From Lacticaseibacillus manihotivorans DSM 13343 = JCM 12514 (lineage in GTDB: Bacteria; Bacillota; Bacilli; Lactobacillales; Lactobacillaceae): a stretch of 32,506 nucleotides of DNA. Numbering within the stretch: position 1 is the first letter of the stretch; each line of letters starts with the position of its first letter. Below the pieces are notes generated by a model that made no database searches, had not been told where the DNA came from, and worked only from the letters and a program-made list of their open reading frames with translations. The stretch lies in contig NZ_AZEU01000232.1 in the NCBI RefSeq assembly GCF_001435035.1, positions 1-32,506 of the forward strand. Direction: 5' to 3'. The position numbers and the translations under genes are program-made. Shown one piece after another: positions 1 to 6,876 of the stretch.

Positions 1-63
1 CATCTCACGGTGTCGTGCCATGGGGTGGCTAACTTGTTCTTGCAATTTGCGAATTTTATCATA

Positions 64-92
64 TAAAAAATCCCTACAAAAATCAGTAGGGT
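64..92 (-). terminator. Leftward terminator-like hairpin
   Basis: CCCTAC (72-77) and GTAGGG (86-91) form a 6-bp stem with an 8-nt loop. On the minus strand it is followed by a run of T (A residues at 65-70 on the plus strand). No gene that it would terminate is visible immediately to its right. Confidence 0.4.
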
Positions 93-393
93 ACGATCAA
101 AGTATTTGTCTGTTGATAAATATAATATCGTTACTGTTCTGATGTCATATACCAGCAAGGTGATTGGGCAATTCTTCTCGGCGTGGCGTCTCGCCATATG
201 TTAGGCGGTCGATGCGGTGTATTTTAACCCAAAGTCGACAATCCTTGAGGGTGAGGGACGTGCTGGCAGTGATCACGGCGCATGTCGGCGTAGCGAATGT
301 GTATTAGGGCGATCCGCTCGCTGGAATTGAACTGATCCAAACACATCGCAAACTGGGTCATGTGAGCGGATTTTCTCGGAAAAAAAGGCAAAA

Positions 394-435
394 CAAAAAC
401 CGCAGCTATGAACTTTTGGAAGAGTCTACTGCGGC
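394..435 (-). terminator. Probable terminator of the SPFH operon
   Basis: CCGCAG (400-405) and CTGCGG (429-434) pair around a long loop that can form a further inner stem. On the minus strand the stem is followed by TTTTTG. It lies downstream of the leftward operon that ends at 599, so it is a plausible end of that transcript. Confidence 0.4.
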
Positions 436-482
436 GAATGTTTTGCTAAGGTAACTTTTGCGGGGCATCCGATGAATGCTGC

Positions 483-512
483 ACCTCACAGTTGGTAGCT
501 GTGAGGTTTTTA
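483..512 (+). terminator. Rightward rho-independent terminator
   Basis: ACCTCACAG (483-491) and CTGTGAGGT (499-507) form a 9-bp stem with a 7-nt loop, followed by TTTTT on the plus strand. It faces the leftward operon and has no recognised rightward gene upstream, so the transcript it ends is unknown. Confidence 0.6.
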
Positions 513-598
513 TTTACATCCAAAGCATTCATGTCTTGTTACCGGTGGCAACAAAAAATCTCGCTACCAAGACAGGCAGCGAGAGCGTTAAGTTAGGC

Positions 599-1525
599 TT
601 ATTTCTTCGTCTGCGTCGCGGCCAGCACTTGTCCAACAGCCGGAATCTGGCCAAGGGAATCAATGGCAGTAGAAGGCAAGACCACTGTATTGGCATCGCC
701 TTTAGCCAAGGATTCCAAGGCTTCGACGTTCTTGTACTTCAGATACATATCGCCATCATGAGCTAACCCAGCATTGATGGAGTTGATCTGGTCTTTGACG
801 GCTTCGGCAATCAAACGTTGCGACTCCGCGCGGCCTTGCGCTTGCAAAATCTGAGTTTGCTTGTTGGCTTCAGCTTCCAAAATCGAGGCTTGTTTTTCCC
901 CTTCGGCTTTGGCAATGGCAGCTTGTTTGTGACCTTCGGCTTCCATGATGTTGGCTTCTTTTTCACGGCTGGCGCGCAACAGCTTGTTCATGGAATCTTG
1001 AATGGTGGTGTCGACTTTGATCGAGTCGATGTTGACACGATCAACGTTCAACCCATAGCCGGCAGTGGTTTCAGCAATTTGCGTGAACAAGGTTTGGTTA
1101 ATGGTTTCAGTACCATTCAACACATCGTTCAAATCCATGTTCCCGATGATCCCGCGTAAGTTGGCGCGGGTATCTTGGACCATGGACAGCACAGAATCCT
1201 TGTTTTGGTAGACGTAGGCGTTGACGTCGGTGATGTGATACTTCAAGGTTTCGGAGATGCGCACCACGACGTTATCTTTGGTGATCACTTCTTGTTCGTC
1301 GACTTTCAGCGGAATTTGCTTCATGTTGACGACTTCAGTGATGCGATAGATGATTGGTGGCACCACATGAAACCCTGGTTGCAAGGTTTGGACGTATTTC
1401 CCCAAGCGTTCGACGATGCCGACTTCCCCAGTATGGATAATGGCAACACTCGTGAACAAAATCACGGCAATAATCAAAATAACAATCACGGCGACGACGC
1501 CGAGGACGATCGATAAAATATTCAT
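599..1525 (-). CDS. SPFH/stomatin-prohibitin family membrane protein
   Basis: This 308-aa protein belongs to the SPFH (band 7) superfamily, whose members form oligomeric membrane scaffolds and often work with NfeD proteins or proteases. An N-terminal membrane helix spans about residues 5-27. The SPFH domain follows, with the recognisable GEVGIVERLGKYVQTLQPG stretch near residues 33-51. A long Ala/Glu/Lys/Gln-rich coiled-coil arm covers about 185-245. Length and layout suit the stomatin/QmcA subgroup. The start codon follows GGAGGAG closely. It is the second gene of a leftward pair, 14 bases after the NfeD-like gene, which is the classic partnership. The precise client or function is unknown. 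Confidence 0.9.
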   Translation of the reverse strand: MNILSIVLGVVAVIVILIIAVILFTSVAIIHTGEVGIVERLGKYVQTLQPGFHVVPPIIYRITEVVNMKQIPLKVDEQEVITKDNVVVRISETLKYHITDVNAYVYQNKDSVLSMVQDTRANLRGIIGNMDLNDVLNGTETINQTLFTQIAETTAGYGLNVDRVNIDSIKVDTTIQDSMNKLLRASREKEANIMEAEGHKQAAIAKAEGEKQASILEAEANKQTQILQAQGRAESQRLIAEAVKDQINSINAGLAHDGDMYLKYKNVEALESLAKGDANTVVLPSTAIDSLGQIPAVGQVLAATQTKK

Positions 1526-1539
1526 TATGACTCCTCCAA

Positions 1540-1731
1540 TTAGTAATCTAGTTCTGACCCCAATTTGCGCACCGTCAATCCTGAACGGTCCGCAGCCACT
1601 ACCACCACTTGGTCACCGATTTCGGCCTCGCCGAGCACGCGGTAGTGGTAGAAAATCCCATACAATTGAATGTTCCCAAGCCTTGCGGTGGGTAAAGTGA
1701 AAATGGTTTTGATCAAGCGGTCATCTAACAT
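1540..1731 (-). CDS. Small NfeD-like (OB-fold) protein
   Basis: A 63-aa protein without a membrane segment. Its second half (GEAEIGDQVVVVAADRSGL, about residues 34-52) has the rhythm of the C-terminal beta-barrel of NfeD proteins: a glycine turn, a hydrophobic VVVV strand, then a charged turn. NfeD proteins normally pair with SPFH proteins, and the next gene encodes one, which supports the call. Full NfeD proteins have membrane helices before this domain; here only the soluble part is present. I chose the ATG at 1731 because AAGGAG lies about 8 bases upstream; a GTG at 1740 would overlap that site. The name is inferred from context plus a weak pattern. Confidence 0.6.
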   Translation of the reverse strand: MLDDRLIKTIFTLPTARLGNIQLYGIFYHYRVLGEAEIGDQVVVVAADRSGLTVRKLGSELDY

Positions 1732-1759
1732 GTTTTTCACTCCTTACGGTTCCGCTTCC

Positions 1760-1788
1760 AGCATACTGGAATTCAATTCATAAGGCAA
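1760..1788 (-). promoter_or_regulatory. Promoter of the NfeD-like/SPFH operon
   Basis: On the minus strand TTGCCT (1788-1783) is separated by 17 bases from TATGCT (1765-1760), about 30 bases ahead of the first start codon. It is a good sigma-A-type fit. Confidence 0.5.
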
Positions 1789-1885
1789 TTCTAGCTGGAA
1801 AAACTTTGTGAGCATCAGCCCAAAGTCTGATTTTGATCAATGTGACAAAACTGACACCTGATGGCCACAACTGTCGTTGGTGCGG

Positions 1886-1910
1886 TATAATATCAGGCAT
1901 GCAGGAGGTG
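1886..1910 (+). promoter_or_regulatory. -10 element and ribosome binding site of the GH25-like gene
   Basis: A perfect TATAAT lies at 1886-1891, but I see no convincing -35 hexamer at the usual distance. AGGAGG at 1903-1908 is correctly placed for the ATG at 1916. This decides the start: the longer reading frame from a TTG at 1877 would begin upstream of the -10 box. Confidence 0.45.
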
Positions 1911-1915
1911 ACACC

Positions 1916-2629
1916 ATGCGTGCTAAGCGCCCAATTTATGCGGATACTTATGACCGCCGCCGAAATATTACCATCGTTATTTTAGTTATCGTCGTCCTCG
2001 CCGCAATTGGCGTTGGGGTATGGTGGTGGGGCCATAAAAATCCGCGGCCAAGCGAGGCCAAATACCCCAAACTTGGCGTGCGCATGAGCCAAGCTGACGG
2101 GGTGCTGGATGCTTCCGAGCTTGAAGACGGCGGCGTCAGCTTCGTCTACCTCAAAGCCACGCAAGGTGCCAGCTTTGTCGATGACAATTTTGCTACCAAT
2201 GAATCACGCGCCGGGAATTTGAAAGTCGGGGCGTATCACTACTTCAGCTTTGATTCTACGCCGCAAGCTCAAGCCGAAAACTTCATTAAACATGTTTCCG
2301 ATGCTGGCGAGTTGCCGATCGGCATTTACGTGACGTATTACGGCAATTATGCCAGCGACCCGCCGAAAGCCTCAGTGGTTGCCGCTAAGCTCACTACGTT
2401 GATCAACTTTTTGCAAGCTTACTATCAACAAGGCGTGGTGTTGATGGGGAGTCCGTCCACTTTGGCCAAAATCAAGGCGGTTGCGCCGAGTGCTGCGCGG
2501 TATGTGATCACAAGCAAGAAACCAAAAACTGGCAGTTATTGGGAATATGCCAATGCCAAGTTGCCTCAAGGCGGGACGGATCAGACCTTTGATTGCGTCG
2601 TCTATACCAAAGGCACCAGTTTACCGTAG
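1916..2629 (+). CDS. Membrane-anchored GH25-like protein, probably catalytically dead
   Basis: A 237-aa protein: a basic N-terminus, one membrane helix (about residues 17-38), then a GH25 (lysozyme-type muramidase) fold facing outward. The fold is recognisable from the SFVYLKATQG segment (about 75-84), VGAYHYF (about 104-110) and LPIG...YYG (about 133-143). The catalytic positions are changed. The first acid, in the family pattern G-x-D-x-S, is Arg56 (GVRMSQ). The D-x-E pair after the LP motif is Tyr138 and Thr140 (IYVTYYG). By family knowledge this should abolish muramidase activity, so a binding or scaffolding role on peptidoglycan is more likely. It stands upstream of the duplicated small-protein modules. 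Confidence 0.8.
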   Translation: MRAKRPIYADTYDRRRNITIVILVIVVLAAIGVGVWWWGHKNPRPSEAKYPKLGVRMSQADGVLDASELEDGGVSFVYLKATQGASFVDDNFATNESRAGNLKVGAYHYFSFDSTPQAQAENFIKHVSDAGELPIGIYVTYYGNYASDPPKASVVAAKLTTLINFLQAYYQQGVVLMGSPSTLAKIKAVAPSAARYVITSKKPKTGSYWEYANAKLPQGGTDQTFDCVVYTKGTSLP

Positions 2630-2716
2630 CAGCCTAAATTGGAATAGATCATCAAGTCGTTGACCTGAATAGGGTTGCGGCTATTTTTTGCGCAGATTTC
2701 CAAGTTTTTGACGATT

Positions 2717-2775
2717 GAAAAGATGATTCGGGCTTATTTCGCATATTTATAAAGTGTGGGGAAAATATTATTTCT
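2717..2775 (+). repeat. Module 1 copy of a duplicated upstream (promoter) region
   Basis: This stretch closely matches 4926-4987. Both share AAAAGATGATTCGG, TTTCGCATATT, AAGTG.GGG and AAAATA...TTATTTCT, and both lie just ahead of paralogous membrane-protein genes. The conservation suggests a shared promoter or operator carried along in a module duplication. I could not assign -35/-10 boxes with confidence. Confidence 0.65.
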
Positions 2776-2805
2776 GCCACGAACTGTGGAAAGGCAGGCC
2801 TGAAT

Positions 2806-3413
2806 ATGAAAGAATGGAAACCAAGCAAGTAGGCGATGTGGCTGGCGATTGCGAGTTTTGCGGGGCTACTCGGGATGTGGGGATTCCGGCATTATACCGT
2901 TGGCGGTTTGGCCCAATTAATTGGGATCGCAATTTCCAGCGGTGTGATGGCAGTGGTGTCGATGATCCGCAGTGAAACCATTCGCTGGCAAGATTCGCAC
3001 ATGCGACGGATCGACAATACGTCTAAAGTTCTGTCGTTTTACAACAATGAAATTAGGAAGCTAGTCCTCGAGTTCATGCAAAAATTCACGTCAGAGAAAG
3101 CCAAGCTGTCCAACACGCTGATGCCTGATCCCAAGACGGGAAAATTGATCGTGAGTATGAGGTGACTTTGGCAGTCCGCTTTGAGTTGGCCACAATATTG
3201 CATTGATTAGATCACCTTGCGTGGCTACTAAAACAAAAGAACTACTTGTATCCGGATGAAATTTTTCACGCTGTTGCGTCCGAACTCAAACGATTATTGC
3301 TTGCCAAAGATTATCAGTACGCAATTCTACAGCTAAGACAGCACTCGACATTGCGGAATCTTGACTATCTAATTGACACAATTAAGGGGGTACCTACCAA
3401 TGATGCAAACTGA
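2806..3413 (+). pseudogene. Decayed two-helix membrane protein gene, module 1 copy
   Basis: A broken paralogue of the gene at 5018-5629. The reading frame starts at ATG 2806 (MKEWKPSK) and meets TAG at 2830. It resumes at ATG 2836 with the same helix-helix start (AMWLAIASFAGLLGMWGF, then GGLAQLIGIAIS) and the cytoplasmic motif MIRSETIRWQDSHMRRID. The frame is lost near 3150-3165. The homologous C-terminal half continues in another frame (LDHLAWLLKQKNYL near 3207-3248, LDYLIDTIKG near 3361-3390), with a TGA at 3204. It ends at 3413, overlapping the next gene by 14 bases as its intact relative does. An open 109-codon piece at 2836-3165 could still be translated. Function unknown. Confidence 0.8.
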
Positions 3414-3648
3414 CGAAGAAAAACTTGAATATCGTAAACGGGTACTCCCAGGGTATGCAGAATTTTATGAAATGTCTGATGAGGCTCGGGAAACCTATGT
3501 CGTCAATCTGGTGAATGAGGCGTTAATCAAGGAGGGAATCGCGCCAATTGATCGGCTACTAACAGATGAAGAAGTTGAAGTTGCAAGTCAAAAACTATAT
3601 GGACCAAAGAAAAAGGCGAGTTTTCTTAGCCGTTTGCGTCGCGCTTGA
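3400..3648 (+). CDS. Small basic protein, family A, copy 1 (C-terminally truncated)
   Basis: An 82-aa protein of unknown function (MMQTDEEKLEYRKRVLPGYA...). It is a close paralogue of 3765-4037 and a more distant one of 4172-4447. Common features are an acidic N-terminal half, the motif APIDRLLTDEEVE in the middle and a basic C-terminal end (GPKKKASFLSRLRRA). A TGA at 3646 replaces the Trp codon of RAWAILWAQ in the siblings. The frame reads on through AILWVQDN to another TGA at 3673, so nine residues have been lost by one nonsense change. AAGGGGG at 3384-3390 supports the start at 3400; a second ATG follows at 3403. No membrane segment. Confidence 0.7.
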   Translation: MMQTDEEKLEYRKRVLPGYAEFYEMSDEARETYVVNLVNEALIKEGIAPIDRLLTDEEVEVASQKLYGPKKKASFLSRLRRA

Positions 3649-3690
3649 GCAATTCTGTGGGTGCAGGATAACTGAAAGGAATCTGATCAA

Positions 3691-3747
3691 ATGATGATCA
3701 CTGATGAGGAAAAGCGTCTCTATCAAGAACGGGCACAGGACAGCTGA
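3691..3747 (+). pseudogene. Internally deleted remnant of a family A small gene
   Basis: Eighteen codons, MMITDEEKRLYQERAQDS. The first half matches the N-terminus of family A (MMQTDEEKLEYRKR) and the last residues match the family's C-terminal end (WAQDN). The middle, about 70 codons, is missing, as expected from a deletion between tandem copies. It keeps an upstream GAAAGGAAT ribosome-binding-like sequence that is also found before the next copy. Confidence 0.7.
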
Positions 3748-3764
3748 AAGGAATAAAACAAATC

Positions 3765-4037
3765 ATGCAGACTGATGAAGAAAAGCTTGAATATCGTAAA
3801 CGTGTACTGCCAGGGTACTCAAAATTATATGACATGCCTGATGATGAGCGCGAAACCTATGTTGTCAATCTGGTGAATGAGGCGTTAATCAAGGAGGGAA
3901 TGGCACCAATTGATCGGCTTCTCACCGATGAAGAAGTTGAGATCGCAAGCCAAGAACTATACGGACCAAAGAAAAAGGCGAGTTTTCGTCAACGTTTCCG
4001 TCGTGCTTGGGCGATTCTGTGGGCGCAGGAGATTTGA
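3765..4037 (+). CDS. Small basic protein, family A, copy 2
   Basis: A 90-aa protein of unknown function, nearly identical to copy 1 over its first 80 residues and keeping the full C-terminus RRAWAILWAQEI. The centre holds APIDRLLTDEEVE (about residues 46-58). The last 25 residues are strongly basic and could form an amphipathic helix (KKKASFRQRFRRAWAILWA), suggesting contact with a membrane or nucleic acid; that is inference. AAAGGAA lies upstream of the ATG. There is no signal peptide. Confidence 0.75.
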   Translation: MQTDEEKLEYRKRVLPGYSKLYDMPDDERETYVVNLVNEALIKEGMAPIDRLLTDEEVEIASQELYGPKKKASFRQRFRRAWAILWAQEI

Positions 4038-4171
4038 TTTGGACAGGTTCGGAGGGGGGGAGCGACGCCATTGTCGCTTCGAGTTCGGCAGCATTTTGCG
4101 CAGCCGTAGATTATTTTTCTGAATTCATTAATTGTCCGGTTGTATTGCGCAATTACAGGAGGCTAAAGATC

Positions 4172-4447
4172 ATGGAAGAATTTAGTCCAGAAAGTCTGGA
4201 ATATTTGAAACGTCACGTTCCAGGATTTACCGAATTTCTTGCCACGCCAGATGACCAAAAAGATGCGTATCTTCTACGCAAAATTAATGAAAAAAACGCC
4301 GAATATGGACTAGCGCCGATTGATCGACTCCTGACACCCGAAGAAGCTGACGCGGCTGCCCAACAAGTTTTACATCCGCAAGTCAAGAATAGCTGGCGTC
4401 ACCGTTTAAGTCGCGCTTGGGCGATTCTTTGGGCGCAAGACAACTAA
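4172..4447 (+). CDS. Small basic protein, family A, copy 3 (diverged)
   Basis: A 91-aa paralogue of the two preceding genes, more diverged but with the same plan: LEYLKRHVPGFTEFL near the start, APIDRLLTPEEAD in the centre and SWRHRLSRAWAILWAQDN at the end. The start at 4172 has AGGAGG at 4157-4162; a longer upstream extension of this frame has no such support. The 134 bases between copy 2 and this gene hold no recognisable gene. Function unknown. Clear Trp and Arg conservation at the C-terminus suggests this end matters. Confidence 0.75.
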   Translation: MEEFSPESLEYLKRHVPGFTEFLATPDDQKDAYLLRKINEKNAEYGLAPIDRLLTPEEADAAAQQVLHPQVKNSWRHRLSRAWAILWAQDN

Positions 4448-4526
4448 CGCGCGTCACCCCACCTTACAAAACCGTTCGCGCACAACGGGCTTTGACCTGC
4501 GATAATCATAGGTGAGGTGAGCGTAC

Positions 4527-4883
4527 ATGAGAAAGTTTTTGATCGGGTTGGTATTGTTTGTGGTATTGGCGTTTGGCGGCTTGAAGCTGTTTGAAATCAC
4601 CAATTATGGTGGCGTCGCGTATTATACTAAGATCACCACCACCGGCACCAAAATCGCGCCGCAAGATGACGCCGGCAACGTGTATGTCGACTATCGCTAC
4701 AACCAGCCAGGCTATGACAAACAAGGCCACACCCAAACGCTGGTCTTTAACGCCAACAAGTCGCGGCCATTGCGCGTCGGGGCGTATTTGAAAGTCACTT
4801 ACAACACCAAAAAAGGGGTCACTGCTTGGGAAGCCGTTGAGAAATCTGCCGTGCCTAAGCCTGCCATCCAAAAACTTGAGTAA
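4527..4883 (+). CDS. YxeA family (DUF1093) small secreted/membrane protein
   Basis: A 118-aa protein with an N-terminal hydrophobic segment (about residues 4-22) acting as signal anchor or signal peptide, followed by a small beta-rich domain. The sequence GGVAYYTKI, the mid-part YVDYRYNQPGYDKQG and the end RVGAYLKVTYNTKKGVTAWEA follow the YxeA/DUF1093 pattern common in Bacillus and lactobacilli, where function is not established. GAGGTGAG lies ahead of the ATG. It sits between the two membrane-protein modules and has its own terminator, so it is probably a single-gene or end-of-operon transcript. Confidence 0.8.
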   Translation: MRKFLIGLVLFVVLAFGGLKLFEITNYGGVAYYTKITTTGTKIAPQDDAGNVYVDYRYNQPGYDKQGHTQTLVFNANKSRPLRVGAYLKVTYNTKKGVTAWEAVEKSAVPKPAIQKLE

Positions 4884-4910
4884 AGCTGCCAGTCGTTGGC
4901 GGCTTTTTTC
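4884..4910 (+). terminator. Terminator after the YxeA-like gene
   Basis: AGCTGCCA and TGGCGGCT pair (one G-U) around a short loop, followed by a T run. It starts directly at the stop codon of the YxeA-like gene. Confidence 0.75.
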
Positions 4911-4925
4911 ACTGTCATTAAACTG

Positions 4926-4987
4926 TAAAAGATGATTCGGCGCCGTTTCGCATATTGATTAAGTGAGGGCAAAATAATATTATTTCT
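4926..4987 (+). repeat. Module 2 copy of the duplicated upstream (promoter) region
   Basis: Partner of 2717-2775. The two share GATGATTCGG, TTTCGCATATT and the AT-rich block before TTATTTCT. It lies immediately upstream of the second membrane-protein gene. Confidence 0.65.
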
Positions 4988-5017
4988 TCCGCAAAGAGAC
5001 GAAACGGAGATCTAAAT

Positions 5018-5629
5018 ATGCGAAAATGAGGTATCGGAGTCTGGCTTCTGCTTGGCATTTTAGCCATCGGTTCCGGAATCTTCGTGACAAGGTATTTTCG
5101 CAAAAGTATGCAGGATGGTTTGTCACAGTTAATCGGATTTGGCGTTTCTGGAACGACGCTGGCATTTTTCGGCATGATTCGAAAAGAAACCATGCGATGG
5201 CAGGATAATCGGATAAGACGAATTGACACATCCGATAAGCTCATCGATTTTTATCATCACGAAGTTCGTGAACCGGTGACCATGTTCTTGCAAAAATTCA
5301 AGCACGTTATCAGTAACCAGAAAAAGCAAAGCAGCTGGAAACTTGTTTCTGTCAAAGAGCAGCAAGATTTCTCCGATTTAACAGCAAGTCGACTTGGCCT
5401 GGCGAATATTTTGCACTTAATCGATAAAATTGCTTGGTTGTTAGACCAGAATGGTTATCTTGATTGCCAAGCAATCCTGTCTGCCATTGGTTCGGAAACC
5501 GCACGATTGTTAGTCAATGAAGAATTCGAGCCAATCGTTGAACGGATGTTAGCAGATTCTTCGTTGAGTCAAATTCAGAATTTAATGACGATCTTGAAAG
5601 GGGCAAATCGAGATGACGAAAGAAAATAA
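5018..5629 (+). pseudogene. Two-helix membrane protein gene with an in-frame stop at codon 4
   Basis: From the ATG at 5018, which follows ACGGAGA, the frame reads MRK, then TGA (5027-5029), then GIGVWLLLGILAIGSGIFV, a clear first membrane helix. A second helix lies in LSQLIGFGVSGTTLAFFGMI, and then a helical cytoplasmic domain begins with RKETMRWQDNRIRRID. Everything after the stop is intact to 5629. A GTG at 5084 would give 181 aa without the first helix. The decayed paralogue at 2806-3413 also has a stop before the same helix. Options are a nonsense mutation, a short leader with reinitiation, or recoding; the sequence cannot decide. The end overlaps the next small gene by 17 bases. Family not recognised. 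Confidence 0.65.
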
Positions 5630-5890
5630 CCTAGATCCAGTGGTGCAAGCAGTGTGGCCCGACTACGACGAGTATTGGGCAAGTCTGCCGATGAACGCCA
5701 TGCGTACGCGCTTGAAGTGCTGAATCAAGATCGCGAGGTATTAGGGGCACCACCTTTGGATCATATCCCGACTGATAATGAATTGGCTCAAGCGCAAGCA
5801 CAACGTGACAAAGCTTATCAGAAGCAATATCGTTCTTGGCACGCACGATGGAATCGATTTCTAGATCGTGTCTTGGGTCCCGCCTACTAA
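5613..5890 (+). pseudogene. Small basic protein, family B, copy 1 (frameshifted)
   Basis: From ATG 5613 the frame gives MTKENNLDP...WPDYDEYWASLP and runs off into a stop after 36 codons. The rest of the homologous protein (ADERHAYALEVLNQDRE, then PLDHIPTDNEL, then SWHARWNRFLDRVLGPAY) continues in another frame to 5890. Comparison with 5967-6242 puts a small indel near 5685-5692. Gene start, overlap with the upstream membrane-protein gene and C-terminus are all preserved, so the break looks recent. Function unknown. Confidence 0.7.
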
Positions 5891-5966
5891 CCCATGGCTC
5901 GGTTCTAAAAAGGAGTCGTGCACCAAGGTGGCAGTGTAATTGAAAAATTGGAAGGAGTGCACTTTG

Positions 5967-6242
5967 GTGACAGAAAACGATGATCCCTTGGCAGCAATTC
6001 GTGAATCTTGGCCTGGTGTTGACGCCTTTCTCGCCATGTCGCCTGAAGCGCGGGAAGCCGATGCATTGGAGACCTTAAATGCTGCCCGAGCCACAGTAGG
6101 TGGGACACCTTTGGACCATTTTCCGACAGAAGCAGAATTATTGCAAAATCGGGAAAATCGTAAGCGGGCCTATCTCAAGCAGTACAATTCTTGGCGTGCT
6201 CGCTGGAATCGTTTCCTAGACCGCTTGCTTGGCCCAGCTTAA
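5967..6242 (+). CDS. Small basic protein, family B, copy 2
   Basis: A 91-aa protein, intact, starting at GTG 5967 with GGAAGGAG nine bases upstream; an adjacent TTG at 5964 is the alternative. Plan: an acidic N-terminal half (WPGVDAFLAMSPEAREADAL), the centre TPLDHFPTEAEL, and a basic aromatic C-terminus (YNSWRARWNRFLDRLLGPA). The spacing of PG...FLA, G-x-P-x-D and SWRxRxxR matches the family A proteins at 3400-4447, so A and B are probably one ancient family. No membrane helix or signal peptide. Function unknown. It ends the rightward cluster just before a shared bidirectional terminator. Confidence 0.75.
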   Translation: MTENDDPLAAIRESWPGVDAFLAMSPEAREADALETLNAARATVGGTPLDHFPTEAELLQNRENRKRAYLKQYNSWRARWNRFLDRLLGPA

Positions 6243-6251
6243 AATCGCATT

Positions 6252-6289
6252 AAAACAGCCGCCACCTCCAATCAGGTGACGGCTGTTTT
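6252..6289. terminator. Bidirectional terminator between converging clusters
   Basis: AAAACAGCCG...CACCT pairs with AGGTG...CGGCTGTTTT. The stem is about 15 bp with one mismatch and a 6-nt loop, with A-run and T-run flanks. It serves the small-protein cluster from the left and the lysozyme operon from the right, whose stop codon is at 6289-6291. Confidence 0.85.
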
Positions 6290-6876
6290 CAAATTTTCGT
6301 GTATAACCCGTGGAAGTCATAGCTCATATCCACCTTTAAGCCTTGAAAGTTGTTGGTGAACTGCCACGTGCCGACATTGTTGATGCCAGGTTGCGACACG
6401 CCCCATGCGGCGATCCACATGTTCTTGGCTAACAAATTGGCTGGCTTCAAGTAGCCGCTTTTCACCCAGCTAGCCATGGTGTAGAAGTCCACCTTACCAA
6501 AACCGGTGCCTTTGACCGTCGATAAGAAGGTGTTGGTCAATCCAGTCAGCGGCGCTTTGGGCAACTCTGGGGCTTCGACATCAACGGCTAACACTGAGGT
6601 GCCGTTGAGGCCGACTGCTTTGGCGGCTTTGACGAAATACAAGGCTTCTGCTTTGGCTTGGGCGGCAGTTTGATAATGCGCGTAGTGGTAGCCGTGCGCA
6701 TGCATGCCAGCTTTCCACGCCGCTTTGATCTGCGCTTTGGCCTTGGGATTGGTGTAGTAGGTGCCTTCGGTCAATTTCACGATCACGGCTTTGACGCCTT
6801 TTTGCGCGAGGGTGTTGAAAAAGCTTTGCGTGTCGGGATTCCAGCTGGACACGTCAGCGACTAACGGTGTCGACAT
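6289..6876 (-). CDS. GH25 lysozyme (phage-type endolysin-like muramidase)
   Basis: A 195-aa single-domain GH25 muramidase that hydrolyses the MurNAc-GlcNAc bond of peptidoglycan. Seen in order: VADVSSWNPD with the first acid Asp8, VKLTEGTYY (about 33-41), GYHYAHY (about 62-68), VLAVDVEAPEL with the catalytic Asp99 and Glu101, and the C-terminal WQFTNNFQGLKVDMSYD. All usual catalytic positions are present, unlike the GH25 homologue at 1916-2629. There is no signal peptide and no cell-wall-binding repeat, as in many phage enzymes that need a holin. I start at ATG 6876 because GGAGGCG lies just upstream. The start lies inside the YvrJ-like gene (23-base overlap), implying translational coupling. 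Confidence 0.9.
   Translation of the reverse strand: MSTPLVADVSSWNPDTQSFFNTLAQKGVKAVIVKLTEGTYYTNPKAKAQIKAAWKAGMHAHGYHYAHYQTAAQAKAEALYFVKAAKAVGLNGTSVLAVDVEAPELPKAPLTGLTNTFLSTVKGTGFGKVDFYTMASWVKSGYLKPANLLAKNMWIAAWGVSQPGINNVGTWQFTNNFQGLKVDMSYDFHGLYTKI

Larger units (their letters stand above)
1..482. other. Non-coding or unresolved stretch at the left window edge
   Basis: I recognise no gene here. Read on the minus strand, bases 1-60 stay open in one frame that begins DKIRKLQEQ and runs off the window, so the edge could hold part of a leftward gene, but it is too short to name. The rest contains several inverted repeats. One is an 8-bp pair, ATCCGCTC at 312-319 with GAGCGGAT at 364-371. Two leftward terminator-like hairpins are listed separately. 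The pattern suits an intergenic region or an old insertion scar. Confidence 0.4.

Noticed and set aside
476-1516. Several rightward open frames opposite the SPFH gene
   Set aside because: They are mirror frames of a well-supported SPFH coding sequence and have no start signals.
3400-4447. CRISPR-like repeats in the small-gene array
   Set aside because: The repeats are coding paralogues of about 270 bases without uniform short repeats or spacers; no CRISPR array is visible in the window.
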